NCBI GenBank assembly: GCA_015068495.1
Contig: SVKL01000002.1
Span: 33,526 to 97,525 of the forward strand
Origin: Oscillospiraceae bacterium
GTDB lineage: Bacteria; Bacillota; Clostridia; Oscillospirales; Oscillospiraceae
DNA: 64,000 nt
Reading direction: 5' to 3'
Shown here: positions 28,743 through 39,351 of the stretch, piece after piece
Numbering within the stretch: position 1 is the first letter of the stretch
How the letters are laid out: the number at the start of each line of letters is the position of its first letter
Notes under the pieces: model-generated
Database searches by the model: none
What the model was told of the DNA's origin: nothing
What the model saw: only the letters and a program-made list of their open reading frames with translations
Position numbers and translations under genes: made by a program

Positions 28743-31061
28743 ATGCGATACAGTATGCAAACGCAGACCCTTTTGCTGTCGGCATCCCGGGTCGCGCGGG
28801 AATTCGGTCACGGCTATGTAGGCAGCGCGCATCTGCTGATTGCTATGGTCCGGGAGGGAGGGGCTGTGGGAAGCCTTTTGCAGACGGCAGGGGTGGAATT
28901 GCAGCTTACAGAACAGATTACGGCAATCCTATACGGCGTGGGGACGCCGGGACTTCCTCTGCCACAGGGGTTTTCCGATCAGATGCGCCGGATTCTGCAG
29001 AATGCAGGCAGAGAAGCCAAAAGACAGCATTGCAGCAAAGTAGAGCCCGGTCATCTGCTGCTGGCAATGCTTCGGCAAGAGCAAACAGCGGCGGGAGAAC
29101 TGCTGGTGCTGAACTGTGTGGATGCCGGGACACTTTTTAGTGTGGCAGTGGAAGCAATTCATAGAAATAAGGAACAGACAGGTGTTAAGGAGGCGGTTAC
29201 AACGAAGCTACTGGAGCAATTTGGGGAAGATTTGATTTTGAAGGCTGCAACAATGGAGCCGGTAATCGGACGGGAGCAGGAGATTGAGACAGTAATCGGA
29301 ATTCTGAGCCGGAAGAACAAAAACAATCCGGCATTGATCGGAGAGCCCGGCGTGGGGAAGACAGCCATTGCCGAGGGGCTTGCCCAGCGGATGGCAGCGG
29401 GTACTGTACCGCCTCAGCTGAAGAATAAGCGGCTTTACAGCCTGAATATGGCAAACTTAGTGGCAGGAACCAAATATCGGGGAGAATTTGAGGAGCGGCT
29501 GCGAGATGTGCTGACGGAAATCCGGCGGGTTGGAGATATCATATTATTTGTGGATGAAATGCACACAATCGTGGGGGCAGGGGCAGCGGAGGGTGCCATT
29601 GATGCTGCCAATATTTTTAAGCCCGCGTTGGGAAGAGGCGAGCTGCAAATGCTGGGCGCAACCACCTTGGATGAGTATCGGAAATTCATCGAAAAGGATC
29701 CGGCGTTGGACAGACGTTTTCGGCCTGTGATGGTGCAGGAGCCAAACAAAGAAGCCACCCTTGCCATACTGCACGGACTAAAGCCCGGCTTGGAGCGCCA
29801 CCATCATATTCGCATTTCTGAGGAGGCGGTGGGGGAAGCTGTGAAGCTTTCTGTCAGATATTTGCCGGATTTGTTTTTGCCGGATAAGGCAATCGATTTA
29901 TTGGATGAGGGAGCGTCCCACGCCCGTATGGCAGACCTCTACGCCGGCGCCAACAATCAACGGAAGGAGCTGGAAGAGGAGCTGCAGGAAGCAGTGCGGG
30001 AAAGCCGGTATGAAAAAGCGGCGCTGCTTCGGGATAAAATGCAGCGCTTGGCAGCCCGTGGGTCGGAAAGCCGCCGCAATAAGGTGGTCACAGCGGAGGA
30101 TATCGCGTGGGCGGTGTCAGCCCGCACAGGGATACCGGTGGGGCGGCTCACAGCTGACAGGAAGGCGCAGCTGCTGCAGCTGGAGAGCATTTTGGGAAAG
30201 CAGATTATCGGCCAGGAGAAAGCGGTTGCGCAGGTGTCGGAATGTATTCGCCGGGGCTTGAGCGGACTCCGCGAGGAGGGACGGCCTGCGGCAAGCCTTT
30301 TGCTCACCGGACCTACCGGCGTGGGAAAGACGGAGCTTTGCCGGGTGTTGGCGCAGGAACTGTATGGCAGTAAGGATGCGATGATTCGCTTGGATATGAC
30401 GGAGTTTATGGAAAAACACGCAGTTGCCAGATTGATTGGCGCGCCTCCGGGCTATGTGGGCTATGAAGAGGGTGGCAAGCTCACCGAAGCGGTTCGCCGC
30501 AGACCCTACTGTCTGGTTTTGCTGGATGAATTGGAAAAGGCCCATCCGGATGTGACAGGAATTTTGCTGCAAATTATGGAGGAAGGGGCTCTCACGGATT
30601 CCACAGGCCGACGGGTCAGCTTCTGCAATGCCATAGTGGTAATGACCTCCAATCTTGGGGGGAATCTAAAGGGCGAAGGTCTGGGCTTTCAGCCGGAAGG
30701 AAAGGCAGGCAGATATCTGGAAGCGGTGAAACAGCATTTTACGCCGGAATTTTTGGGAAGGTTGGACGGCATTATCCCCTTTGCGCCTTTGGAGGAGACG
30801 GCAATGGCGGGGATTGCCAAAAAATATTTGCACCAGCTTCAGACAAGGGCAGCGGCCAACGGAATGCAGCTGCAGCTTCCGGAGGAGCTGGCGCAAATGC
30901 TGGGGACGAAAGGGAAGGCCCAAGGAGGCGCACGCCATATTCGCCACTTGGTACAGGAACAAGTGGAGGGACCGCTGGCGGTGTTTTTGCTGAAATGTCC
31001 GAAGAAACCCAACAAAATAAGAGGAAAGCTGGAAGGCGAGAAATTGCAATTTCAGGCATAA
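28743..31061 (+). CDS. ClpC-like AAA+ ATPase (Clp protease ATP-binding subunit, UVR domain)
   Basis: Clp_N repeats, [18 protein letters not shown]-like [29 protein letters not shown]; in-frame GTG at 28734 is an alternative start. Confidence 0.93.
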   Translation: MRYSMQTQTLLLSASRVAREFGHGYVGSAHLLIAMVREGGAVGSLLQTAGVELQLTEQITAILYGVGTPGLPLPQGFSDQMRRILQNAGREAKRQHCSKVEPGHLLLAMLRQEQTAAGELLVLNCVDAGTLFSVAVEAIHRNKEQTGVKEAVTTKLLEQFGEDLILKAATMEPVIGREQEIETVIGILSRKNKNNPALIGEPGVGKTAIAEGLAQRMAAGTVPPQLKNKRLYSLNMANLVAGTKYRGEFEERLRDVLTEIRRVGDIILFVDEMHTIVGAGAAEGAIDAANIFKPALGRGELQMLGATTLDEYRKFIEKDPALDRRFRPVMVQEPNKEATLAILHGLKPGLERHHHIRISEEAVGEAVKLSVRYLPDLFLPDKAIDLLDEGASHARMADLYAGANNQRKELEEELQEAVRESRYEKAALLRDKMQRLAARGSESRRNKVVTAEDIAWAVSARTGIPVGRLTADRKAQLLQLESILGKQIIGQEKAVAQVSECIRRGLSGLREEGRPAASLLLTGPTGVGKTELCRVLAQELYGSKDAMIRLDMTEFMEKHAVARLIGAPPGYVGYEEGGKLTEAVRRRPYCLVLLDELEKAHPDVTGILLQIMEEGALTDSTGRRVSFCNAIVVMTSNLGGNLKGEGLGFQPEGKAGRYLEAVKQHFTPEFLGRLDGIIPFAPLEETAMAGIAKKYLHQLQTRAAANGMQLQLPEELAQMLGTKGKAQGGARHIRHLVQEQVEGPLAVFLLKCPKKPNKIRGKLEGEKLQFQA

Positions 31062-31063
31062 AG

Positions 31064-31099
31064 TGAACGCTTGTTCTGTTTTTATAGAACAAGCGTTCT
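31064..31099 (+). terminator. Terminator-like hairpin after clpC-like gene
   Basis: gaacgcttgttctgtttttatagaacaagcgttct. Confidence 0.5.
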
Positions 31100-31158
31100 A
31101 AAATTAGAAAAATACGGGGGTTTTTGTAAAAATTTTTATAAAAAAGGTAAAAAAAGTG

Positions 31159-31187
31159 TTGATTTTTGAAAAATCATCATTTATACT
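31159..31187 (+). promoter_or_regulatory. sigma-A-like promoter of the dcw cluster
   Basis: TTGATT-N17-TATACT. Confidence 0.6.
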
Positions 31188-31193
31188 GTAAAC

Positions 31194-31231
31194 AAATGGA
31201 GCAAAATGGTAGCAAAGTGGAGTAAAATGGA
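31194..31231 (+). promoter_or_regulatory. Putative MraZ operator: four helically phased AAA(A/G)TGG repeats
   Basis: aaatggag-caaaatggtag-caaagtggag-taaaatggag; TGG at 31197, 31207, 31218, 31228. Confidence 0.65.
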
Positions 31232-31247
31232 GTGGAGGTGATCGCGA

Positions 31248-31676
31248 ATGATAGGCAAATATCCTGCAAAGCTGGATGAAAAAAACCGGCTGTTTGTACC
31301 GGCTAAGCTGAGAGCAGAGCTGGGCGAGGATTTTTTCGTGACCTTGGGTGTCAACTGCGGTCACCGTTGCCTTACGGTTTACACCGATAAGGACTGGCTC
31401 ACCTTGAGCGAGAACTATAACACACTACCCATCTCCCAGCGTTCCGCTGCCACCAGCTTGATTTTTATGAACGCTACCCAGTGCAATCCCGATAAGCAGT
31501 TCCGCTTTGGCTTGACACAATTTTTGCTGGACTATGCCGGTATCGGCAAGGACGTTATGATTGTAGGCCGGGCAGGGCAGGCAGAGATTTGGGATGCTGC
31601 TGAATTTAAGCAATTTGAGGAAGAGAATCTCACGCCGGAAAAATTGCTGGCATCCTTGGAGGCAATCGGGCTATGA
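31248..31676 (+). CDS. mraZ: Transcriptional regulator MraZ
   Basis: MIGKYPAKLDEKNRLFVPAKLRAELGEDFFVTLG. Confidence 0.95.
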   Translation: MIGKYPAKLDEKNRLFVPAKLRAELGEDFFVTLGVNCGHRCLTVYTDKDWLTLSENYNTLPISQRSAATSLIFMNATQCNPDKQFRFGLTQFLLDYAGIGKDVMIVGRAGQAEIWDAAEFKQFEEENLTPEKLLASLEAIGL

Positions 31677-32608
31677 GTGAATTTCACCATATCTCAGTGC
31701 TGCTGCAGGAGTGCTTAGACGGTCTTGCCATTCGGGCTGACGGCGTCTATGTAGACGGCACCTTGGGCGGCGCCGGTCATTCCAGTCAGATTGCGAAACG
31801 GCTGACTACCGGCCGGCTGATTGGTATTGACAGAGACCCTATCGCCCTGAAAGCAGCCGGCGAGCGGCTGAAAGACTACGAAGAAAAGGTTACCTTAGTC
31901 CATTCCAATTTCTGCGAAATGGCTCGCGTTGTAAAGGATTTAGGACTTGCTGGCGTAGACGGCATTTTGCTGGATTTGGGTGTATCCTCACCTCAGCTGG
32001 ATGACGGTACGCGGGGCTTTTCCTATATGGTAGATGCGCCGCTGGATATGCGGATGAATAATGAGGATGCTTTAAGCGCCGGTATCGTAGTGAATACTTG
32101 GTCGCAAGAGGAATTAAAACGCATTCTGTTTGATTACGGCGAAGAGCGGTATGCGCCCCGCATTGCATCGGCAATTTGCCGGCGCAGAGAGGAGCATCCC
32201 ATTGAAACCACCCTTGAACTGGTAGAAATCATTCGCTCTGCGATGCCGCCCCAAGCGCTGCGAGAAAAACAGCATCCGGCAAAGCGAAGCTTTCAGGCCA
32301 TCCGCATTGCGGTAAACGATGAGCTTGGCTCTGTGGAAAAGGCAATGGCGGAAGCGATTCCGCTGCTGAACCCCGGCGGACGCTTGGCAGTGATTACCTT
32401 CCATTCGTTGGAGGACAGAATTGTAAAGAATGCAATGGCGGAGGCGGCAAAGGGCTGCACCTGTCCGCCCAGCTTTCCGGTTTGCGTCTGCGGAAAAAAG
32501 CCGCAGGTTAAGCTGATTACCCGCAAGCCCATTGTGGCATCCGATGCGGAATTGGAAGCAAACCCCCGCAGCCGAAGCGCAAAGCTTCGCATTTGCGAAA
32601 AACTGTGA
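31673..32608 (+). CDS. rsmH: 16S rRNA (cytosine(1402)-N4)-methyltransferase
   Basis: FHHISVLLQECLDGL; DGTLGGAGHS; FQAIRIAVNDEL; ITFHSLEDRIVK. Confidence 0.97.
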   Translation: MSEFHHISVLLQECLDGLAIRADGVYVDGTLGGAGHSSQIAKRLTTGRLIGIDRDPIALKAAGERLKDYEEKVTLVHSNFCEMARVVKDLGLAGVDGILLDLGVSSPQLDDGTRGFSYMVDAPLDMRMNNEDALSAGIVVNTWSQEELKRILFDYGEERYAPRIASAICRRREEHPIETTLELVEIIRSAMPPQALREKQHPAKRSFQAIRIAVNDELGSVEKAMAEAIPLLNPGGRLAVITFHSLEDRIVKNAMAEAAKGCTCPPSFPVCVCGKKPQVKLITRKPIVASDAELEANPRSRSAKLRICEKL

Positions 32609-32628
32609 TTTGAAAGGAGTCGGCGCAT

Positions 32629-33102
32629 ATGGCACAGCGTGTTGACGTGCAGTATATTCGGTTTTATACGCAAGGTAATACAGCAAAGCGCATTGCGCCG
32701 GCAGTGACCGGAAGTGTTACCGGTCAGCTTCCCCAGATTAAAAAACGCAAGGTGCAGCGAATCTACATCGATCCGGTGGCGCTGCTGGGGATTACAGTAG
32801 CTGCTGTGATGCTGGTGATGATGGCCGTTGGCGTCAGCCGCCTTTTGGCAGAGCAGGATAAGACTGCGGCAATGCAGACCTATGTGGAGCAGCTGCAGGC
32901 GGAAAACGAATCTCTGCAGGCGAAATATGATGCCGGCTGTGATTTGGAAACTGTGAGAAAAACCGCATTGGCATTGGGAATGATTCCGCAGGATGCCGCT
33001 GAGCGTGTTTCCATTGAAGTGGAAGATGTTCGGCAGCAAACCGCTGAGCAGGTAAGTCTTTGGCAACGAATCGGAACCTTTTTAACCGGATTGTTTGCAT
33101 AA
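32629..33102 (+). CDS. FtsL-like bitopic membrane protein
   Basis: Single TM then coiled coil (YVEQLQAENESLQAKYD); position between rsmH and pbp in dcw cluster. Confidence 0.6.
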   Translation: MAQRVDVQYIRFYTQGNTAKRIAPAVTGSVTGQLPQIKKRKVQRIYIDPVALLGITVAAVMLVMMAVGVSRLLAEQDKTAAMQTYVEQLQAENESLQAKYDAGCDLETVRKTALALGMIPQDAAERVSIEVEDVRQQTAEQVSLWQRIGTFLTGLFA

Positions 33103-33191
33103 AGTTTGTCCCGTCCAATACACTTAAATAAGGCTGCAGTGGGCGGCGAGGGATTCCCTTGCTGCCCATTTTTAGGAAAGGTCGGAGTGTA

Positions 33192-35513
33192 ATGGGGAAA
33201 AAACGGGAGTATAACCGGATTCGTATGGATTCCGGACAGCACAGGCGCATTACCGGCGTTGCGATTTTTTTGGGGGTGTTGGCTTTCATCCCTGTGATTG
33301 CGCAGCTGTGTATGCTTATGGTGCGGGATTACGATTACTATGCCCAGCTTGCCCTGCGAAACCAAACCCGTACCACCAAGGTTACGGCGGACAGAGGGGT
33401 TATTTACGATCGGAATATGAACATTCTCGCCTGCTCGAAAAGCGTGGAGAATGTATATCTCGACCCGCACGAGCTGAAGCAGTCCAAGGCGGACATACCG
33501 GCAATCGGACAAAAGTTGGGGGAGATATTGGAATTAGACCCCCAGTGGATTTGTGAGCAGGCAAAGGATATTAAAATGCGCTATAAGCTGGTGGCGGCGC
33601 GGATTGATGAAGCCACGGCGTCTCAGATTCGGGAATATATTAACGCGCAGGGAATTTCCGGGATTCATATAGAGCCAAATTCCCAGCGGTATTACCCCTA
33701 TGGCAGCTTGGCTGCTCAGGTGATTGGCTTTACCAATGCCTCCAATACCGGCTCAGAGGGGATTGAGGCGGCGTATAACAGCTATTTAGAGGGCTCTGCC
33801 GGCAGCGTAATTACCACCAAGGGCAACAATGAAATGGATATGCCCTTTTCTTATGAAAGCTATGTGGCGTCAAAACAGGGCGACAGCGTGGTGCTGACGC
33901 TGGATATGACCGTGCAGGCGTGCCTGGAAAAGCAAATGGAATTGGCCATTGCCCGGTATGACGTGCAAAACGGCGCATTCGGTATGGTGATGAATGTAAA
34001 TACCGGTGAAATTTTGGCAATGGCAACGCTGGGAAGCTATGACCCTAATAACTATTTGGAGGTACAGGATCTTCAAAGCGCCTATGAGCTGGAAAATATG
34101 CGCATGGCATACCTTATGAATCCCAAGGATTCTCAGGCGTATATTGACGGGGAGAGCGAATACCGGAAGGCGCTGAATGCAGCGCTTTTGAAGCAGTGGA
34201 GAAACCGATGTGTTTCCGATGGCTATGAGCCGGGGTCAACCTTTAAGGTGATGACTATGGCGGCAGCGCTGGACTGCGGCGCCATTGATTTGGACACCGA
34301 CTTTCATTGCGCCGGCGCGGAGCAAATCCCCGGTCGGGCGCAGAGACTGCATTGCTGGCGTTCCACCGGTCACGGCGCGCAAAAAACGCCGCAGGCGTTG
34401 CAGAATTCCTGCAATTTGGCGTTTGCCCACATTGCATTGAAGCTGGGCGGGGAGCGGTTTTACGACTATGTTGAGCGCTTTGGTATTTTGGAAAAGACCG
34501 GCATTGATTTGTCGGGAGAAAGCAAAGGCGTATTCTTCTCCAAGGAACTGGTAACCAATACAGATAAGTGGGGTACGGCTTCCTTGACCTCCGGCTCCTT
34601 TGGCCAGACCTTTAAGCTGACGCCGCTGCAGCTGGTTCGTGGAATTTCCGCAGTGGTAAACGGCGGGTATCTGATGGAGCCGTATTTGGTGTCTCAGGTG
34701 ATGGATGCGGACGGAAACGTGGTCTTGCAGCAGGAGCCAACGGTTTTGCGACAGGTGATCAAGGAAGAGACCTCTAAGACAATGTGCTCGCTTTTGCAGT
34801 CGGTTGTGGAAGAGGGAACGGCAAAAAATGCCAAGGTTGCCGGCTTTGCCATCGGCGGAAAAACCGGCACCAGCGAGAAAATTGATGTTTTTGATGAAAA
34901 CGGACAGCGGGTACAGGATAAAATTGTATCCTTCGTAGGGGTTGCGCCAATGGACAATCCGGAGTATATTGTACTTGTGGCGTTGGATACCCCATCCCGC
35001 AGTACCGGCATCTATATTTCCGGCGGTGTAATGGCAGCGCCTACAGTGGGGGCTGTGATGGCGGATATTCTGCCGTACTTAGAGGTAAAACACAATTACA
35101 CCGCTGAGGATGCAGCCGGCCGGGAAGTAACTGTGGAGGATTTTACAGGATTGTCTCTGGCCGAGGCAGAAAGCAGATTGAAAGAAGCCGGACTGACAGC
35201 CCAAACTGTGGGAACGGGGGAGACGGTTACCGGCCAAATTCCCTTGGCAGGAAATGTAGTACCGGGGAACAGTCAGGTGATTTTATATTTAGGCGAGCAG
35301 CCGGACATCCGGCAAGTAGCTGTCCCCGATTTTACCGGTATGACGCGGCAGCAAGCCAGCGATGCGGCAGGCTTGCTGGGGCTGTATATTTTGGTGTCCG
35401 GAAATGATGAGCTGGATGCGGTGGTCACAGCCCAATCTACGCCCCCAAATACGCAGGTTCCTGTGGGAACAACCATAAAACTAACATTTGCCGACACAAA
35501 AGCGGCGGATTAG
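33192..35513 (+). CDS. Class B penicillin-binding protein (SpoVD/FtsI type) with PASTA domains
   Basis: GSTFKVMTMAAALD (SxxK), SCN motif NSCNLAF, KTGT motif GGKTGTSEK; two C-terminal PASTA units. Confidence 0.93.
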   Translation: MGKKREYNRIRMDSGQHRRITGVAIFLGVLAFIPVIAQLCMLMVRDYDYYAQLALRNQTRTTKVTADRGVIYDRNMNILACSKSVENVYLDPHELKQSKADIPAIGQKLGEILELDPQWICEQAKDIKMRYKLVAARIDEATASQIREYINAQGISGIHIEPNSQRYYPYGSLAAQVIGFTNASNTGSEGIEAAYNSYLEGSAGSVITTKGNNEMDMPFSYESYVASKQGDSVVLTLDMTVQACLEKQMELAIARYDVQNGAFGMVMNVNTGEILAMATLGSYDPNNYLEVQDLQSAYELENMRMAYLMNPKDSQAYIDGESEYRKALNAALLKQWRNRCVSDGYEPGSTFKVMTMAAALDCGAIDLDTDFHCAGAEQIPGRAQRLHCWRSTGHGAQKTPQALQNSCNLAFAHIALKLGGERFYDYVERFGILEKTGIDLSGESKGVFFSKELVTNTDKWGTASLTSGSFGQTFKLTPLQLVRGISAVVNGGYLMEPYLVSQVMDADGNVVLQQEPTVLRQVIKEETSKTMCSLLQSVVEEGTAKNAKVAGFAIGGKTGTSEKIDVFDENGQRVQDKIVSFVGVAPMDNPEYIVLVALDTPSRSTGIYISGGVMAAPTVGAVMADILPYLEVKHNYTAEDAAGREVTVEDFTGLSLAEAESRLKEAGLTAQTVGTGETVTGQIPLAGNVVPGNSQVILYLGEQPDIRQVAVPDFTGMTRQQASDAAGLLGLYILVSGNDELDAVVTAQSTPPNTQVPVGTTIKLTFADTKAAD

Positions 35514-35531
35514 GATACAAAGGAGACGACT

Positions 35532-36986
35532 ATGAAATTAAGCCAGTTGCTTGCGGATATCCGCGTACTGAAAGCCAATGTGGATATGGATACGGAAATT
35601 TCCTCCGTGGTATACGACTCCCGGAAGGTGACACCCGGCTGCCTGTTTGTGGCAATTACCGGATTTGCCACAGACGGAAATAAGTATATCCCTATGGCAA
35701 TGGAAAAAGGCGCTGCAGCAATTGTGACAGCAAAACCGCAAGAAACGGATGTACCCTATGTGCAGGTGGCGTCTGACAGATTGGCGCTGGCTGTCATCGG
35801 CGCGAATTTCTACGGACATCCGGCGAAAAGTATGAAGCTCATTGGTGTGACAGGTACCAACGGCAAAACCACCACCACCTTGCTGCTGAAGCACGTGCTG
35901 GAGCAGGTGCTGGGTGCAAAGGTTGGCTTGATGGGCACAATGGAGAATATGATTGGTCACGAGGTGATTCCCACAGAGCGTACCACCCCGGAGAGCTTTG
36001 AATTGCAGGCGCTGCTTGCGAGAATGCGGGATGCCGGCTGCCAGTACGTGATTATGGAAGTATCCTCCCACGCCATTGCGCTGGAAAGAGTGGCGGGACT
36101 TCATTATGCGGTAGGCGCCTTTACCAACTTAACGGAGGACCATTTGGACTTCCACAAGACAATGGAAAATTATTGCGACACCAAGGCGGAGCTGTTCCGC
36201 CGGTGCGATAAGGCAGTTGCCAATCAGGATGATGGGTGGTTTGAGAGAATGACCCGTGGGGCAACCTGTCAAATGCTCACAACCTCGGTAAAAGGAGCGG
36301 CGGGGCTGTATGCAGAAGATTTGCAGCTGCTGTCCGACGGCATTTCCTTTACTGCGGTTTGCGGGCAAACCCGTGTGCCGGTAAGGCTGCCGATTCCCGG
36401 CAAGTTCACGGTGTATAATGCACTGACTGTTCTCGGCTGCGGAATCCAACTGGGTATCCCGCTGGAAGACGCCGCTAAGGCAATGGGCAGTGCCAAGGGT
36501 GTAAAGGGCAGGGTAGAGGTAGTGCCGACACCGGGAAAAGACTACACGGTGCTTATTGATTACGCCCATACCCCCGACGGACTGGAAAATGTGCTTTCCT
36601 CTGTGAAAGGCTATTGCAAGGGACGTCTGATTGCTGTTTTCGGCTGTGGCGGTGACAGAGACCCCATCAAACGCCCCATTATGGGCAAAATCGGTGTCTC
36701 CCTTGCTGACTATGCCATTATTACTTCCGATAACCCCCGTACAGAAGATCCTATGAAAATTATCCAGGATATCCTAAAAGGGGTAGATTCCGGAAAAAAC
36801 AACTATGAAATTATTGAAAATAGACCCAAAGCGATTCATCGCGCTATGGACATTGGGCAAAAAAATGATATAATAGTACTTGCCGGAAAAGGCCACGAAA
36901 CTTATCAGGAGATTTGCGGCGTGAAACACCATTTGGACGAGCGGGAAGTGGTGGCAGATTACCTGAGTGAAACGGAGAACGGATAA
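35532..36986 (+). CDS. murE: UDP-N-acetylmuramoyl-L-alanyl-D-glutamate--2,6-diaminopimelate ligase
   Basis: GVTGTNGKTTTTLLLKH; DYAHTPDGLENVL; TSDNPRTEDP (meso-DAP type motif DNPR). Confidence 0.95.
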   Translation: MKLSQLLADIRVLKANVDMDTEISSVVYDSRKVTPGCLFVAITGFATDGNKYIPMAMEKGAAAIVTAKPQETDVPYVQVASDRLALAVIGANFYGHPAKSMKLIGVTGTNGKTTTTLLLKHVLEQVLGAKVGLMGTMENMIGHEVIPTERTTPESFELQALLARMRDAGCQYVIMEVSSHAIALERVAGLHYAVGAFTNLTEDHLDFHKTMENYCDTKAELFRRCDKAVANQDDGWFERMTRGATCQMLTTSVKGAAGLYAEDLQLLSDGISFTAVCGQTRVPVRLPIPGKFTVYNALTVLGCGIQLGIPLEDAAKAMGSAKGVKGRVEVVPTPGKDYTVLIDYAHTPDGLENVLSSVKGYCKGRLIAVFGCGGDRDPIKRPIMGKIGVSLADYAIITSDNPRTEDPMKIIQDILKGVDSGKNNYEIIENRPKAIHRAMDIGQKNDIIVLAGKGHETYQEICGVKHHLDEREVVADYLSETENG

Positions 36987-38344
36987 TGGGTAGAATTACC
37001 TTACAGCAAGCTGCTGCCTGGTGCGGCGGCTATGTTGACCCGAAATACAGGGATGTAACATTTTTTGGTGCCAATAATGACTCCAGAAAGATTGTAAAAG
37101 ACCAGCTCTTTGTTGCTCTGCAAGGCGTCAGAGACGGGCATGATTTTATTCCGGCAGCGTTGGAAAACGGTGCTGCTGCTGTGCTGTGCACCCATACAGC
37201 AGGGGATTATCCTACTATTGTGGTGGAGGATACCCGCATCGCCCTTGGTCAGATTGCCCGGGGTGAACGGGAACGGCTGGGTATGAAGGTTGTGGGTGTT
37301 ACCGGCTCTGTGGGCAAAAGCACCACCAAGGAAATGGTGGCGGCTGTTTTGCAGAGCACCTATCGGGTGGCGAAAACACCTGCCAATCACAATAACGATA
37401 TCGGTATGCCTATGGCAATTCTGGCAATGCCGGAGGATACACAGGTGGCAGTGCTGGAAATGGGTATGAACCACTTCCGGGAGATTGCTTACCTTGCATC
37501 CATCGGTAAGCCGGATGTTGCCGTGATTGTAAATATCGGCACAATGCACATCGAGCATCTCGGCTCAATGGAGGGGATTCTGCGAGCCAAGCTGGAGATA
37601 CTGGAGGGTATGTCTGCCGACGGGAAAATTGTCCTCAATGGCGACGACCCGCTTTTGTGGAATCAGCGGGAGGTGCTGAACAGAGAAGTGCTGTACTTCG
37701 GCGTTCAGAATCCGGATTGCGATGTTTTGGGACAGGAGGTTTCCCAAAAGGAGGAGGGGCTGTCCTTCCTTGCAAAGCGTGATTGCCTGCAGATGCCTCT
37801 GTTTATTCACCTGCAGGGTGAGCATTATGTGCCCGATGCGCTGGCGGCTGTGGCAGTGGGCTTGGATATAGGCGTTTCGCCTGAAAAAATCCAGACAGCC
37901 CTGAAGTCCTTTGAGAATATGGAAGGCCGTCAGGAAATATATGAAAAGAACGGCTTTACCATCATTGAGGATTGCTATAATGCAGGCCCTGAGTCAATGA
38001 ATGCAGCGCTGTCGGTGCTGGGCAGTCGTCCGGGCCGCCGTGTTGCGGTGCTGGGAGATATGTTGGAGCTGGGTATGTGTTCGGATGCAGAGCACTATAA
38101 AGTGGGAAGATTGGCGGCGCAGAAAGCGGATGTGCTGCTGTCCTACGGACCTACCAGTAAGAGAATGCTCTACGGCGCAATTACCGGCGGTATGTCTCAG
38201 AACAACGCAAGAGCCTTTACCGATAAGCAGAAGCTGGTGGAGGTTTTGAAGCAAATTGCCAAGCCGGGAGATGTTCTGCTGTTTAAGGGCAGCCGCGGAA
38301 TGCGGATGGAAACGATACTGGAAAGCTTTCTGAAGGAAGAATAA
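36986..38344 (+). CDS. murF: UDP-N-acetylmuramoyl-tripeptide--D-alanyl-D-alanine ligase
   Basis: GVTGSVGKSTTKEMVA; NHNNDIGMPMAIL; EDCYNAGPESM. Confidence 0.95.
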   Translation: MGRITLQQAAAWCGGYVDPKYRDVTFFGANNDSRKIVKDQLFVALQGVRDGHDFIPAALENGAAAVLCTHTAGDYPTIVVEDTRIALGQIARGERERLGMKVVGVTGSVGKSTTKEMVAAVLQSTYRVAKTPANHNNDIGMPMAILAMPEDTQVAVLEMGMNHFREIAYLASIGKPDVAVIVNIGTMHIEHLGSMEGILRAKLEILEGMSADGKIVLNGDDPLLWNQREVLNREVLYFGVQNPDCDVLGQEVSQKEEGLSFLAKRDCLQMPLFIHLQGEHYVPDALAAVAVGLDIGVSPEKIQTALKSFENMEGRQEIYEKNGFTIIEDCYNAGPESMNAALSVLGSRPGRRVAVLGDMLELGMCSDAEHYKVGRLAAQKADVLLSYGPTSKRMLYGAITGGMSQNNARAFTDKQKLVEVLKQIAKPGDVLLFKGSRGMRMETILESFLKEE

Positions 38345-38360
38345 TTACGGAGGAGAATCC

Positions 38361-39338
38361 ATGACAAGAGTGTTGATTACAGCGCTGGTAAGTGCGGTGC
38401 TTACAGGTATTATCGGCTATTTTCTGCTTCCGCTGCTGCGGGCGCTGAAGGCCGGTCAGTCTATTCGGGAAATCGGACCCACTTGGCATAATAGCAAAGC
38501 GGGAACGCCTATGATGGGTGGGCTGATGTTTATCCTGTCTGCAATTATTTGCCTGCTGATAAACCTTCCCTCTATGCAGGGCAAAACGGTGCTGTATGCT
38601 TTGCTTTTGGGGCTTTGCTTTGGCTTTGTGGGCTTTTTGGACGATTTCTTTAAGCTGAAATTCAAGCGGAATTTGGGCTTGACGGCAATCCAAAAGGCGA
38701 TGCTCCAAATGGCTGTTTCTGCGCTGTATCTGTACCTTCTGTATGTGGAGGGCAGTATGACCAGTAATCTGTATATTCCTTTTTTGGATAAGACAGTTTA
38801 CATACACCCTATGGCGTATATCTTCTTTGCTATGTTCGTTATGGTGGGGTGTGTAAATGCGGTAAATCTGACCGATGGCGTAGATGGTTTATGCAGCTCC
38901 GTGACCGTTCCGGTTATGGTGTTTTTCGCCGCTGCCGCAGTGAGTATGAAACGGTATGATTTGGCGCTGCTGCCGGCTGCATTGATAGGCGGACTGGTTG
39001 CGTATTTGTTCTATAACTGGCATCCTGCAAAGGTGTTTATGGGGGATACCGGCTCGCTGTTTTTAGGCGGTATTGTCTGTGGTATGGCCTTTGCGCTGGA
39101 TATGCCGCTGGTGCTGATTCTGGTCGGTATCGTTTATATTGTGGAAACACTTTCTGTCATTTTACAGGTGGGATATTTTAAGCTGACCCACGGCAAACGA
39201 CTGTTCAAAATGTCTCCCATTCACCACCATTTTGAGATGTGTGGCTGGAAGGAAGAAAAAATTGTGTTGGTATTTACGGCTGTTTCTGCGCTGATGTGCA
39301 TTGTTGCTTGGTTTGGCGTAGCAGGTCACATTTCCTGA
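38361..39338 (+). CDS. mraY: Phospho-N-acetylmuramoyl-pentapeptide-transferase
   Basis: NLTDGVDGLCSSV; FMGDTGSLFLGG; MSPIHHHFEMCGW. Confidence 0.97.
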   Translation: MTRVLITALVSAVLTGIIGYFLLPLLRALKAGQSIREIGPTWHNSKAGTPMMGGLMFILSAIICLLINLPSMQGKTVLYALLLGLCFGFVGFLDDFFKLKFKRNLGLTAIQKAMLQMAVSALYLYLLYVEGSMTSNLYIPFLDKTVYIHPMAYIFFAMFVMVGCVNAVNLTDGVDGLCSSVTVPVMVFFAAAAVSMKRYDLALLPAALIGGLVAYLFYNWHPAKVFMGDTGSLFLGGIVCGMAFALDMPLVLILVGIVYIVETLSVILQVGYFKLTHGKRLFKMSPIHHHFEMCGWKEEKIVLVFTAVSALMCIVAWFGVAGHIS

Positions 39339-39351
39339 GAAAGGAGCATCT

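Noticed and set aside
28743-31061. ClpC-like gene as part of a stress or defence operon
   Set aside because: Monocistronic, flanked by ferredoxin (opposite strand) and dcw; no ctsR/mcsAB or defence partners visible.
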